DNA of 64,000 nt from Desulfosudis oleivorans Hxd3 (GTDB taxonomy: Bacteria; Desulfobacterota; Desulfobacteria; Desulfobacterales; Desulfosudaceae): contig NC_009943.1 of NCBI RefSeq assembly GCF_000018405.1, positions 3,041,001 to 3,105,000 of the forward strand, given 5' to 3'. Below, piece after piece: positions 51,957 through 60,713 of the stretch; position 1 is the stretch's first letter; the number at the start of each line of letters is the position of its first letter. The notes under the pieces were generated by a model. The model was given only the letters and a program-made list of their open reading frames with translations, was not told where the DNA came from and searched no databases. The position numbers were made by a program, and so were the translations under genes.

Positions 51957-53624
51957 ATGGACATCATCAAAGGTTTTCCCGCCACCAGCCAGGACAACTA
52001 CCAGCTCAACGTGACCACCATCATCCAGCATGCCGCCAGAAGTTTCGGCCAACAGGAGATCGTCAGCCGCCGGCTGGACGGCAGCATGTTCAAGTACACC
52101 TATTCCCAGGCCCACGAACGCATGAAGCGGCTGGCCAACGGCCTGCGGTCCATCGGCGTCCAGGTGGGCGACCGGGTGGGCGTGCTGGCCTGGAACAGCC
52201 ATGAAAACTATGAAATTTATTTCGGCCTGCCCGGCACCGGCGCGGTCATGCTGCTGCTGAACCTGCGCCTGACGCCCCAGGACCTGGCCTATGTAATCGA
52301 CCACAGCGGTGCGACCTGCATCATCGTGGACGAAACCCTGCTGCCCATCGCCCATGCCGTGGCCCCGCTGTGCAAAAACCTCAAGGCGTTCGTGATCATT
52401 ACCCTGCCCGGCAAGAAGCTGGCGGACGTGGAAACCAGCCTGGAAAACATCTATTCCTACGAAGACCTGATCGCCGAATCCGCCCCGGATTTTGAATGGC
52501 CCCACATGGATGAGACCTCGGCTTACGCGGCCTGCTACACCACCGGCACCACGGGCAAGCCCAAGGGGGTCTATTATTCCCACCGGGACGTGTACCTGCA
52601 CTCCTGTTCCATCGGCATCAACGCGGAAATCTCCACCACCGACACCTACTGCCAGATCGTGCCCATGTTCCACGCCCTGGGGTGGGGCCTCAGCCAGGCC
52701 GCCACCATGGTGGGCGCGCGCCTGGTGTTTCCGGGCATGTATACCCTGGACAAGCTGGAAGGGCTGTGCAAGATAATCGTGGATGAAAAAGTAAACGTCA
52801 GCGCCGGGGCCCCGGCCATATTCATGCCCCTGCTGGAGTACATCCGCGGCCTGGACAAAAAACCGGACCTTGCCGGCGCCCGCCTGCTGTCCGGCGCCAG
52901 CGAGCCCCCGGTGGCCATGATGAAAGGGTTCTGGGACCTGACCGGCGCGGAAATCATTCACGCCTACGGCGCCACGGAAACCACCCCGCTGGTGACCACC
53001 AACCGCATCATGCCCTGGCTGGCGGACAAACTGACCGAAGACCAGAAGTGGGAACTGAAAAAGAAGCAGGGCTTCACCGTGGTAGGGCTGGACATCAAGG
53101 TGGTAAACGCCCTTGACGAAGAGGTTCCCTGCGACGGCAAAACCCCGGGAGAAATCCTCATTCGGGGGCCCTGGATTACCGCCCGGTATCACAATGCCCC
53201 GGAGACGGAGGCCCAGTTCACAAAAGACGGCTACTGGCGCAGCGGCGACGTGGGCACCATTGATGAATACGGCTATCTTAAAATCACCGACCGCGTCAAG
53301 GACGTGATCAAGAGTGGCGGAGAATGGATCAGCTCGGTTGACATGGAAAACGAAATCGTCTCCTTTCCGGCCGTGCTGGAGGCGGCCGTGGTGGGCATCA
53401 CCCATCCCAAGTGGGAGGAGCGGCCCCTGGCCCTGGTGGTGCTGCGCGAGGGCGAAAAGGAACGGATCACGGCCGACGACATCCGCAACCACCTGGCCAA
53501 AACCTTTGCCAGGTGGCAGTTGCCGGACGAGGTGCTGTTCGTGGACCAGATCCCCAAGACCAGCGTGGGCAAACTCAACAAAAAAGAGATCCGCGAGCAA
53601 TACAAGGAAATGTATCTCAAGTAA
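51957..53624 (+). CDS. Fatty-acid/acyl-CoA ligase (AMP-forming)
   Basis: This acyl-adenylate-forming enzyme of 555 residues activates a carboxylic acid to its CoA thioester. The P-loop is YTTGTTGKPKG, the adenylation motif is YGATETTP, the hinge/GD motif is YWRSGDVG, and KSGGEWISS and the catalytic Lys in KTSVGKLNKK are present. The overall form suits medium- or long-chain fatty acids. xth follows 11 bp later. Confidence 0.9.
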   Translation: MDIIKGFPATSQDNYQLNVTTIIQHAARSFGQQEIVSRRLDGSMFKYTYSQAHERMKRLANGLRSIGVQVGDRVGVLAWNSHENYEIYFGLPGTGAVMLLLNLRLTPQDLAYVIDHSGATCIIVDETLLPIAHAVAPLCKNLKAFVIITLPGKKLADVETSLENIYSYEDLIAESAPDFEWPHMDETSAYAACYTTGTTGKPKGVYYSHRDVYLHSCSIGINAEISTTDTYCQIVPMFHALGWGLSQAATMVGARLVFPGMYTLDKLEGLCKIIVDEKVNVSAGAPAIFMPLLEYIRGLDKKPDLAGARLLSGASEPPVAMMKGFWDLTGAEIIHAYGATETTPLVTTNRIMPWLADKLTEDQKWELKKKQGFTVVGLDIKVVNALDEEVPCDGKTPGEILIRGPWITARYHNAPETEAQFTKDGYWRSGDVGTIDEYGYLKITDRVKDVIKSGGEWISSVDMENEIVSFPAVLEAAVVGITHPKWEERPLALVVLREGEKERITADDIRNHLAKTFARWQLPDEVLFVDQIPKTSVGKLNKKEIREQYKEMYLK

Positions 53625-53635
53625 AAGAGGACACA

Positions 53636-54424
53636 TTGGCCAAACGAAAAATCAAACTGGTCTCCTGGAACGTCAACGGCCTGCGGGCCGTGATGGGCAA
53701 GGGCTTTCTGGAAACGTTTAAAAACCTGGATGCCGACGTGGTCGGCATCCAGGAGACCAAACTCCAGGCCCCCCAGGTGACCGGCGACATGGCAAACATC
53801 GAGGGCTACACCTCGTACTGGGCCCATGCCACGACAAAAAAAGGCTACAGCGGGGTGGCCGCCTTTTCCCGGATGCCGGTCAAAAACGCGAAGACCGGCA
53901 TGGGCCGGGAGGAATACGACAACGAAGGCCGGATTGTCGAACTGGATCTTGGGGATTTTATTTTTTTCAACATCTACTTTCCCAACGGCCAGATGGGTGA
54001 AGACCGGTTGACCTACAAGCTGGACTTTTACCGCGACTTTTTCGCCTATGCCGACGCGTATCGCAAGCAGGGCCGAAGCCTGGTGATCTGCGGGGACTAC
54101 AACACGGCCCACAACGAGATTGACCTGAAAAACCCCAAAGCCAATGAAAACACATCGGGGTTTATGCGCATCGAGCGGGACTGGCTGGACAAAATCTCAG
54201 CCGATGGATATGTGGACACCTTTCGCCACCTTTACCCGGACACGGTCAAATATTCGTGGTGGACCTACCGGTTCAAGGCGCGGGAGCGGAACGTGGGGTG
54301 GCGCATCGACTACTTTTTCGTGACCGAAGACATTATATCCAAAGGCTGGCTCAAAGACGCCTTTATCGACAACACGGTTTATGGATCAGACCACTGCCCG
54401 GTGGGCCTGGTGCTGGAGATATAA
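53636..54424 (+). CDS. xth: Exodeoxyribonuclease III
   Basis: This AP endonuclease/3'-5' exonuclease of base-excision repair has 262 residues. Motifs are KLVSWNVNGLRA, QETKLQ (metal Glu), YFPNG, GDYNTAH, WRIDYFF and the C-terminal catalytic GSDHCPVGL. The start is a TTG with a GAGG site at 53636; longer frames upstream belong to the acyl-CoA ligase gene. Its last 41 bp recur 1.5 kb downstream (55949-55989), on the far side of an accessory cassette. The 3' end is overlapped in antisense by the Fic-type pseudogene. Confidence 0.94.
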   Translation: MAKRKIKLVSWNVNGLRAVMGKGFLETFKNLDADVVGIQETKLQAPQVTGDMANIEGYTSYWAHATTKKGYSGVAAFSRMPVKNAKTGMGREEYDNEGRIVELDLGDFIFFNIYFPNGQMGEDRLTYKLDFYRDFFAYADAYRKQGRSLVICGDYNTAHNEIDLKNPKANENTSGFMRIERDWLDKISADGYVDTFRHLYPDTVKYSWWTYRFKARERNVGWRIDYFFVTEDIISKGWLKDAFIDNTVYGSDHCPVGLVLEI

Positions 54425-55269
54425 AACTATTTTCCCTCTCCCGGCCAGCATATTCATAATCAGGCGGATCATCACATCCTTGTTGGCCGGATCAGACTCG
54501 GCCACCAGCAACGTGAGCGCGGCCAGGCCGATGTCGTTGATCACCGGCTCCCCCTGCCGGTTCAGCAGCCGGCCATTTTGGTTGAGAAAGTCGATAAAAA
54601 GGAAAGCCGCGCTGCGCTTGTTACCGTCCGCAAATGGATGGTTCTTGACGACAAAGTAAAGCAGGTGGGCCGCCTTGGACTCCAAGGTTGAATAGGCCGG
54701 TTCCCCGAATACCGTCTGGTCCAAGTTGCCCAGCAGCGCGGCCAGACTGTCTTTCCGCTCCAGGGCAAACAGGCCGGTTGCCTCCCCCCGCGCCCGCTGT
54801 CCGTGCTTAATTCAGGACTTTGGGCCGCCTTGCGCACCAGGGCCATGGCTGCTTCCAGTTCCCGGGCGTTTTGTTCAAACCGCTGCTGGTTCAGGGTCCA
54901 GCCACGGGTGAGGTGCTCGCGCAAAATGCGGGTGGCCCACTGGCGAAACTGCACCGCCCGCCGGGAGTTGACCCTATAACCAACCGAAAGAATGGCGTCC
55001 AGGTTGTAAAATTCAACCCGCCGCCGAACCTGCCGTTCACCCTCTATTTGAACTGTTGCATTTTTTGCAACAGTTGCCTGCCTGTCCAGTTCTCCTTCTT
55101 TATAAATATTATGAATATGCCTTGAAATCAAGTACTTATCGCGTACAAACAATTCGGCAAGCTGCTGCAAGCTCAGCCACACTGTATCGCGCCCGGTATC
55201 CAGCCGAACCTCCACCGGCTTATCCGCCTCCTGGTAAATAACAACCATTCCCTGGTTCTTGTTGTTCAT
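54386..55269 (-). pseudogene. RhuM-Fic/Doc family protein, broken by deletion and frameshift
   Basis: The 5' part (residues 1-175) is a RhuM-like domain (VWLSLQQLAELF, RRAVQFRQWATRILREHLTRGW). The 3' part is a Fic domain with its core HPFADGNKRSAAF, read in another frame. The two meet near 54791, where GRG leads directly to EATGLFALER; intact relatives have about 60-70 residues between them, so an internal deletion has also shifted the frame. The Fic core is intact. The gene starts in a 4-bp overlap with the ORF6N gene, and its 3' end runs into xth in antisense. Confidence 0.8.
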
Positions 55270-55820
55270 GTGGCCCTCGCCTTTTTCCCTCCGTTTTTCC
55301 GATAGGCGCGCTGTTTTTCTTTTACGGTAAAACCGATCTTCTTTTGGGGTTTGTGTTCAACCGCCAGAAGCTGATCCAGTGTTTCAAAAACAACGCGAAA
55401 GCGGTCCTCGGTCAGTTGTTTTAATTCCGACAGCTCTTTTCTCAGGTCTTCATTACTTAGAATCGCCTGGCGCAGTTTTGTAAATGTCCGCATAATCTGG
55501 ATATTAACGGCAATCGCCCGGTCGCTGTTTAAAACTCCGGACAACATAGCCACGCCCTGCTCGGTAAAGGCCATTGGCACATAGCGGCTGCCGCCCCAAC
55601 TTGAGGTCACAATTTGTGACCTCAAGACTTGAAATTCTTCCCTGGTAAGCTCAAACATGAAATCAGATGGGAAACGTTTCTTGTTGCGTTTCACAGCCTG
55701 CTTTAAAACCTTTGTTTCAACGCCGTAGAGCTCAGCAAGGTCCTTGTCCAACATTACCTTTGCCTGCCGGATCAGATATATTTTACCGGCAATCCTTTCT
55801 ACCGGCACAATGTCGTTCAT
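55266..55820 (-). CDS. ORF6N domain protein (KilA-N type)
   Basis: This 184-residue protein has an ORF6N DNA-binding domain (residues 1-100; IYLIRQAKVMLDKDLAELYGV, then MAFTEQGVAMLSGVL) of phage-antirepressor type, with a helical C terminus ending in a basic tail. It heads a two-gene operon with the broken RhuM-Fic gene (ATGA overlap). A decayed second copy lies at 57385-57699. Role: probably regulator of the cassette. Confidence 0.85.
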   Translation of the reverse strand: MNDIVPVERIAGKIYLIRQAKVMLDKDLAELYGVETKVLKQAVKRNKKRFPSDFMFELTREEFQVLRSQIVTSSWGGSRYVPMAFTEQGVAMLSGVLNSDRAIAVNIQIMRTFTKLRQAILSNEDLRKELSELKQLTEDRFRVVFETLDQLLAVEHKPQKKIGFTVKEKQRAYRKNGGKKARAT

Positions 55821-55900
55821 TATTTATCCTTTCCCTGGATTTCGATCAGACCAGATTTGCAGTTTTATATAATATACGCAAATTCACACCGGTTCATTGT

Positions 55901-55950
55901 CTAACCCGGATGTTTCAGGAGTTGATTCAGTCGCATATACAAGGCGCGGG
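55901..55950 (+). repeat. ACCCGGATATTTCACGAG-type repeat, copy
   Basis: TAACCCGGATGTTTCAGGAG and a following GCAAGGCGCGGGA-like block resemble the longer copies at 60553 and 12776-12823 (inverted). It directly precedes the duplicated xth end. Confidence 0.5.
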
Positions 55951-55989
55951 ATCAGACCACTGCTCAGTGGGACTGGTATTGGAAATATA
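55949..55989 (+). repeat. Duplicated 3' end of xth
   Basis: This 41-bp copy of xth 54383-54423 encodes GSDHCSVGLVLEI. It differs at six positions; apart from one Pro-to-Ser codon, the changes are synonymous. Confidence 0.8.
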
Positions 55990-56035
55990 GCTACGTAAAG
56001 CACCCGCCGGAAACTTTATTTTAGGGCCGTTAATT

Positions 56036-56764
56036 TTATTGTTTGTCAGTTGTTGCGATTCCTTTAATTTCGACTACACGTTTATCTTTATCAGACATCC
56101 TAATATCTATTTCCTGGCCTGTGTTCTCACCAAAATACTCTTGTGATGCTGCTACAAGTACAGGAAAAATACGTCGCAAATCTCCGCCCGAGCCCGAACT
56201 AGTTACTGTAGTCTTCCATAACTGAACCTCTTTTTCTGACTTTCTATACTCATCGAGATCCACAGCATCTAAAACGAAAAATCTAATATATTTTGTATAG
56301 GTTTTCGTGCGTGTTGTGCTGCCTTTAATGCCATAAGTGGGTGTATATGTGGTTGTACCAGAGTAAGTCCCATGGTTACCATATGTATTTAGAGTGCCCG
56401 TTGTTCGAGAGGAAGAGACTCCTGTTTGTCCCCAGATAGGAACCGAATATGTATGTTGATACTCTTGTGGGTCGCTAATACCATAAAAAAGAATAATTGC
56501 AACATTAGCCTCTTGTGGAGAATCCGAAGGCACAAACCCTTTTTTCGTAAGAGCACAATTTATATAAGTTGCAAACTCTTTAAACTGCAAGTCATCAACA
56601 GTTGTGTCCTTATTCCCAGGCAAAAGAACATACCTGTTCTTATCGGCTTTCATCCCACTAATTGAATCAATCTTTACTGCATAAAAATGTGATTGAGTGG
56701 TAACGCACCCCAACACCATGAAAAGGCTCAAGACGAACGTCATTATCGTTATTCTTGCTCTCAT
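56036..56764 (-). CDS. Hypothetical lipoprotein in AT-richer DNA
   Basis: This 242-residue protein has a signal peptide ending in the lipobox MVLGC. The mature part has a Ser/Thr/Gly/Tyr-rich block at about residues 125-160 and a C-terminal domain rich in charged residues. It loosely resembles DUF4136-like surface lipoproteins; I am not sure. The base composition is clearly more AT-rich than in the core genes, which suggests recent acquisition. It is not clearly linked to a neighbour. Confidence 0.6.
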   Translation of the reverse strand: MRARITIMTFVLSLFMVLGCVTTQSHFYAVKIDSISGMKADKNRYVLLPGNKDTTVDDLQFKEFATYINCALTKKGFVPSDSPQEANVAIILFYGISDPQEYQHTYSVPIWGQTGVSSSRTTGTLNTYGNHGTYSGTTTYTPTYGIKGSTTRTKTYTKYIRFFVLDAVDLDEYRKSEKEVQLWKTTVTSSGSGGDLRRIFPVLVAASQEYFGENTGQEIDIRMSDKDKRVVEIKGIATTDKQ

Positions 56765-57025
56765 TGATGACCTCCTGTTGTTGCCTCCTCATTGCCTGAT
56801 TCCACATATCCTGACATAACGACTCTTCCCTCAAAAGTAACCCCGGTACATAGGTAAAAATTGGTTGTGGCTTAAGACTATAAAAAATGACTTTTCTAAT
56901 AATATACTTGCGAATAATGCCGGTATTGAACTGGTACTAATAATCCAAGCCAATATTCTGTATGGAGTTTTTAACTTGTAGCTCCTTGGGAATTGATCCC
57001 CAAATAGACCTTCTTTGCCTGCCAC

Positions 57026-57277
57026 CTATGCTTCATTCTCTCCTGAATTTAGGCATCTCGCTCTGATAGTACTGCTGTCAGTGGCATTGGTTATACTAAA
57101 ATTAAACATAGAACTTTTATTTTCTACTACTCTAAGCTCTGTTGCGGGAAGCCAAGTGACAACAGTAGATAAGTCGCCTGGGTTAATAAGCCATTTCGAT
57201 CCATCCAGCAGAGCCATCTGGAATTTTTCATTGTCAATATCAACTTCCAGTAAAAGAATTTTACGTGGTTTTGGCAT
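57026..57277 (-). CDS. Small hypothetical protein, 83 residues
   Basis: It starts with MPKPRKILLLEVDIDNEKFQ after a GGGGTGG site and ends SGENEA. It is mixed alpha/beta, soluble and without a recognisable motif. It lies between the lipoprotein gene and the broken ORF6N copy, in AT-rich DNA. Confidence 0.4.
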   Translation of the reverse strand: MPKPRKILLLEVDIDNEKFQMALLDGSKWLINPGDLSTVVTWLPATELRVVENKSSMFNFSITNATDSSTIRARCLNSGENEA

Positions 57278-57384
57278 TTTGCCACCCCTGCCAATAATGG
57301 TTGTGTGTAACATGAAATGGTTAAGCCCATCCTCCTGACAAAAATTACCTTTCGTCGTCCTGAAATGTCAACAGGAAAGTCTGG

Positions 57385-57699
57385 TATGGCCCGTTTGCTG
57401 ATCAACACGCTGGAAAGCATGGCCACGCCCTGCTCCGTAAAAGCCATCGGCGGATATCTTAACCCCATTTTTTCGGAATTGGAGGTGCCAAATTAGCATC
57501 TCCAATCTTTCAATTCTTCTTTTGCCAGTTCAAACATAAAGTCATCAGGGAAACGGTCTATGTTGCGTCTGACCGCCCGCTTTAAATGGGAAGTCTCCAC
57601 CTCATACAGTCCGGCAAGGTCTCTGTCCAGCATCACTTTTACCCGTCGGATCACATATATTTTGCTGGTAATCCTTTCTACCACCACAATATCGTTCAT
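57385..57699 (-). pseudogene. Second ORF6N gene, broken by a stop codon and truncated
   Basis: The N terminus matches the ORF6N protein at 55266 ([20 protein letters not shown]). After DWRC a TAA stands where relatives have a Gln codon (CAA), and the same frame goes on with FGTSNSEKMGL and MAFTEQGVAMLSSVL. Homology is lost after KRAI, so the C terminus is missing as well. Confidence 0.75.
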
Positions 57700-57794
57700 T
57701 CCTCGTCCTTTCCCTGAATCTCGATCAGGCCGGGTTCACGCTTTTGTAAGCCATACGTGAGTTTAAGCCGGTCACTGTCTAAAGAATTCCGAAA

Positions 57795-57860
57795 CTATTG
57801 CCGGGCCGCATATTCATCCAGCAGCTGGCGAATCATTTTCTGGTACTGAGTGTTGTAACG
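57795..57860 (-). pseudogene. C-terminal remnant of a CopG/BrnA-like antitoxin
   Basis: Twenty-one residues (RYNTQYQKMIRQLLDEYAARQ region, stop at 57795) look like the last helix of a ribbon-helix-helix antitoxin. A stop codon lies just upstream in the same frame. No toxin partner remains. The rest of the 57700-57990 gap shows nothing. Confidence 0.4.
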
Positions 57861-57990
57861 TGCGTCTCACAGACTACAAAAAGAATGCGGGCTGTGGGCA
57901 ATTAAACTTTTAATGACGAAGTCGCAACAGCCAAAGCCATCCACCTTTTGTGGCTCTGTGCAGGCTCTCATTAAACCGTATAGCGAAAGA

Positions 57991-58905
57991 TCACCATGTC
58001 CTGTATGGGACATTCGAGACTATGATCTCAGGATCATGCAACGGCGGACTGTACTTTGCTAGAAGGAAGCGCACATTCCGTTGAGCACGCTCTGGTTCTG
58101 GGCATGGACCAACATGAACCGACTCAAGCCGAATAGTCGGATTGCCTTGCCCACTGCCATCTCGAAGCGAAAAACGGAAATGGGACGCAATTGTTGAGAT
58201 TCCTGGACGAAAATCCATCCTTGAGACGTCTATCGGTTTAGAGACTAAGCGCCATTCATCCTCACCCGCAAACCCGGGATGCTTGAAGAGAGAAGCGTAC
58301 CGATTGATATGGTAGGCGAAGCTCCTGCCATTCTGTTCAAGCTTAAACCTCTCGAGTTCGTTTGTTTGCGGATGTGCTGTCTCCCACTCAATGTTTTGGG
58401 CTAGGTCTGCGTTGATCAGTGAAAGAAGAACACGTTCCTGCTCGCTCTTATCGTATATACAGGCGGCGAGGATAAAGTCTTGGGCTTTTGCAAACTCTTT
58501 CAGCGCTGAGCCTTTTACATCAATCGAATAGCCGGTTCCGGCTCCGCTATATGCTCGCCACTGTGAGAGATCGTCAATACGCGACGACCATGAAGAAACG
58601 CAGATATTAATTCCAGCCTTGAGCACTGCATTGCGTAGGTAACCAAGATGTCTTTTCTTTCGCTCGTCCGACTCATCCTCGATGCGTGATGCAATTAGCG
58701 ATTCGGCTAGTTCTTGTGCGTATTCAAATTCACTCCGATCATTTAAGTCGGTTACACTCGTAGCCCAAATTTCGCCAGTGGAAATAATGCCCAGCAATCC
58801 ATGTTGATTCGTATAGTGACATAGCAGCACCGGTGGTTCACGTTCGATGTGTTGCTGTAGCTCGTCTGTTACGTAGAGATGACACGATTTAGAGTTGTGA
58901 ACCAT
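57991..58905 (-). CDS. DUF2971 domain protein
   Basis: This 304-residue protein of the DUF2971 family has the pattern LCHYTNQHGLLGI, IWATSVTDLNDRSEFEY and SSRIDDLSQWRAYSGAGTGYSI, followed by a C-terminal EDEWRLV segment. Members occur in accessory and defence-type regions. No enzymatic role is established to my knowledge. It is AT-richer than the core genes and stands alone. Confidence 0.82.
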   Translation of the reverse strand: MVHNSKSCHLYVTDELQQHIEREPPVLLCHYTNQHGLLGIISTGEIWATSVTDLNDRSEFEYAQELAESLIASRIEDESDERKKRHLGYLRNAVLKAGINICVSSWSSRIDDLSQWRAYSGAGTGYSIDVKGSALKEFAKAQDFILAACIYDKSEQERVLLSLINADLAQNIEWETAHPQTNELERFKLEQNGRSFAYHINRYASLFKHPGFAGEDEWRLVSKPIDVSRMDFRPGISTIASHFRFSLRDGSGQGNPTIRLESVHVGPCPEPERAQRNVRFLLAKYSPPLHDPEIIVSNVPYRTW

Positions 58906-59241
58906 TGAACCTGCAGGCCTCTTGTAATTGTAAGTTGCGGTTTAACGTAGCGAGGTCAGCGGTGGGTGGAAGCCATCCACTGAAATGCCTTCGTTAGAGC
59001 GTTCTTTTCCCCCGATTTCCAATCGAGCCTATTTTTATTTAATTGAAATGTCAACGGAAAATCGTTTTTTTGACTATACATCATGCCGCCCAATTTGTGA
59101 CGGGAAAGACAATAACAATAAAACCTGTGCCCTTACTTTTACGAAAACCAGTTGGGGTGTTTTGTAAGCCAGGGGGCAACGATGGCGCGGATGGTGTCTT
59201 TTACGGCGGGGGCCAGGTAGAAGCGGGGAAAGAGCAGGTTG
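58906..59241. other. Gap between the DUF2971 gene and higA
   Basis: It contains a 148-bp duplicated gene end (59129-59276, running into higA). The first 220 bp hold nothing recognisable. Confidence 0.5.
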
Positions 59242-59276
59242 TCATCCTGGGCGATGACTACTTGGGCTGCGGCCTG
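59129..59276. repeat. Duplicated 3' end of the radical SAM gene at 60714
   Basis: About 148 bp match 60703-60851, including the stop codon of the radical SAM gene and 11 bp beyond it, with roughly a dozen differences. The matching protein tail is DTIRAIVAPWLTKHPNWFS. Confidence 0.9.
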
Positions 59277-59592
59277 TCGAATTCGTAGCGGGCCTTTTGG
59301 CCGGAATAATGCGCTGCTTGATATCCGGCCCTATTTTACGTTTCATTACGCGAAGGTCATACTCGGACTGAAGGTTCAGCCAGAACTGGGCCTCCACCCC
59401 GAAATAGCGCTCCAGCCAAAGGGCCGTGTCGACGGAGATGCTTCTTTTGCCGTTTACAATCTCGCTGATTCTGTTCGGAGGAACGGCCAGGTCCCGGGAG
59501 AGCTGATTGATACTGATCTGCATCGGCTCCATAAAGTCTTCACGCAGGATTTCACCCGGTACAATGGGATCAAGGAAATCTTTATTGCTCAT
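59242..59592 (-). CDS. higA: HigA-family antitoxin (3' end altered)
   Basis: This 116-residue XRE-type antitoxin has PGEILREDFMEPM, the helix-turn-helix SINQLSRDLAVPPNRISEIV and the family ending DTALWLERYFGVEAQFWL. The last 14 or so residues are read from the duplicated radical SAM fragment in another frame, so the natural end is lost. It is preceded by a fragment of higB, so it would be an orphan antitoxin. Confidence 0.87.
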   Translation of the reverse strand: MSNKDFLDPIVPGEILREDFMEPMQISINQLSRDLAVPPNRISEIVNGKRSISVDTALWLERYFGVEAQFWLNLQSEYDLRVMKRKIGPDIKQRIIPAKRPATNSTGRSPSSHRPG

Positions 59593-59601
59593 TTTTTCAC
59601 C

Positions 59602-59688
59602 TCAATGATAATCGACGATAGCCACATTAAAGGCATTGCCGTCCTGCCATTCAAAGCATACCCGCCACTGTTTATTGATGCTGCGGGT
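59602..59688 (-). pseudogene. HigB toxin remnant (C terminus only)
   Basis: SINKQWRVCFEWQDGNAF and VAIVDYH, followed by a stop 9 bp before higA, are the last 25 or so residues of a RelE-type HigB toxin (about 92 residues when complete). The 5' part is replaced by the 3' end of the gene at 59688. Confidence 0.75.
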
Positions 59689-60359
59689 TAGTAGTCCATC
59701 AGTTTCTGCGCCAGCCGGTGAAGATCCGGGTTTGCCAGGGCGGAAACTTTTTTCTTTACGGAACGCGAATAATATTCCTTTTCGGTTTTGGTCAGCGGTT
59801 CGCCCTGCAGTTTCTTTTGAAACAGTTCCTTTTGTTTTGGAGAGAACAGTTGGGACAACGCATATTCAAGAGACAGGTTCCCATATTGTTCCTTCATCTG
59901 TTTTGTTTTCTCGGCATCCTGCACAAAATAATTGTTAAATGTTTCTTTTAAGCGTGAAGGGTCAAACTGTTTGTTTCCGAACGAAACAGCCTTATTCCGG
60001 ACCAGGGCGTTTTTCAGCTCCTGCAGACGGTCCAGATCCGGGCGTGAAAGACTTTTTTTAAATTGCCGCGCCCACACAAAAGACAAATGATGATGCTGAC
60101 ACAACGCCAACGACAATAACGACAGAAAGTGCAACGTTTTTCGTTCTTCACTTTTTGTTAAATTCTTCAGGATCTGATCGTAATCAAAAGACGGTTCTTT
60201 AGCAGCATTAACCAGCAAAACGGGGAAGCCTTCCCACAATCGCGTATCTTTGCTTTTTACAACTTCGGCAAGTGTTTTATTAACATCAAAATCCGCCCTT
60301 GTTTCCATAAGAGCGAAACCCAGGCGGTTTAATTTTTCTAATAATTCTTTTTCAGCCAT
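59688..60359 (-). CDS. Hypothetical helical protein, unknown
   Basis: This 223-residue, mostly helical, Lys/Leu-rich protein has HFLSLLSLALCQHHHLSF near residue 85 and a coiled-coil-like C-terminal half (about 130-215). It is AT-richer than the core genes. A strong AGGAGGAG site precedes the ATG at 60359, which I prefer to upstream in-frame starts. Its 3' end abuts the truncated higB. No family is recognised. The gap 60360-60713 holds no gene but the repeat at 60553. Confidence 0.6.
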   Translation of the reverse strand: MAEKELLEKLNRLGFALMETRADFDVNKTLAEVVKSKDTRLWEGFPVLLVNAAKEPSFDYDQILKNLTKSEERKTLHFLSLLSLALCQHHHLSFVWARQFKKSLSRPDLDRLQELKNALVRNKAVSFGNKQFDPSRLKETFNNYFVQDAEKTKQMKEQYGNLSLEYALSQLFSPKQKELFQKKLQGEPLTKTEKEYYSRSVKKKVSALANPDLHRLAQKLMDY

Positions 60360-60552
60360 GCCGTTTCTCCTCCTGGAGGATATCTGGTTTCCATCCATAA
60401 ATGGTCTTTCCCTCATTTCTGGATTGGAAACACTTTTTCGTGCCCTCATAACAGGTGGATGGGCACTAGCTACATAAAATTGTATCTATAGATACATATT
60501 TTTGTATAAAAACGTACAATATTAATTTAGTCCTGTCAAGAAATTTGATTTT

Positions 60553-60602
60553 TAACCCGGATATTTCACGAGTTGCTTTGGCCGCAGATGCAAGGCGCGG
60601 GA
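60553..60602 (+). repeat. ACCCGGATATTTCACGAG-type repeat
   Basis: TAACCCGGATATTTCACGAG, then GGCCGCAGATGCAAGGCG, matches 12776-12823 (inverted) almost exactly. A second shared block, ATATCCCGCAACACAG, lies at about 60680. It sits just downstream of the radical SAM gene end. Confidence 0.7.
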
Positions 60603-60713
60603 CAAAATATTGATGGGCAACTTCTTGTGGTTGTCCATCAAGGGCGAACACAAGGTTCGCCCCTACCGTATATCCGCAAATATCCCGCAACACAGCAGAT
60701 GCGCCCCTTACTT

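Noticed and set aside
51777-53636. A 619-codon open frame on the minus strand
   Set aside because: It lies antisense to the acyl-CoA ligase gene, has His/Gly/Gln-rich low-complexity content and no domain; GC-rich coding DNA produces such shadows.
56831-57025. 64-codon minus-strand frame between the lipoprotein gene and the small hypothetical gene
   Set aside because: No ribosome binding site or family likeness, and AT-rich DNA gives many short frames.
12546-60602. Integron attC sites or a cassette array based on the ACCCGG repeats
   Set aside because: The core GTTRRRY pattern is not met, no integrase gene is present, and the spacing of the copies is irregular.
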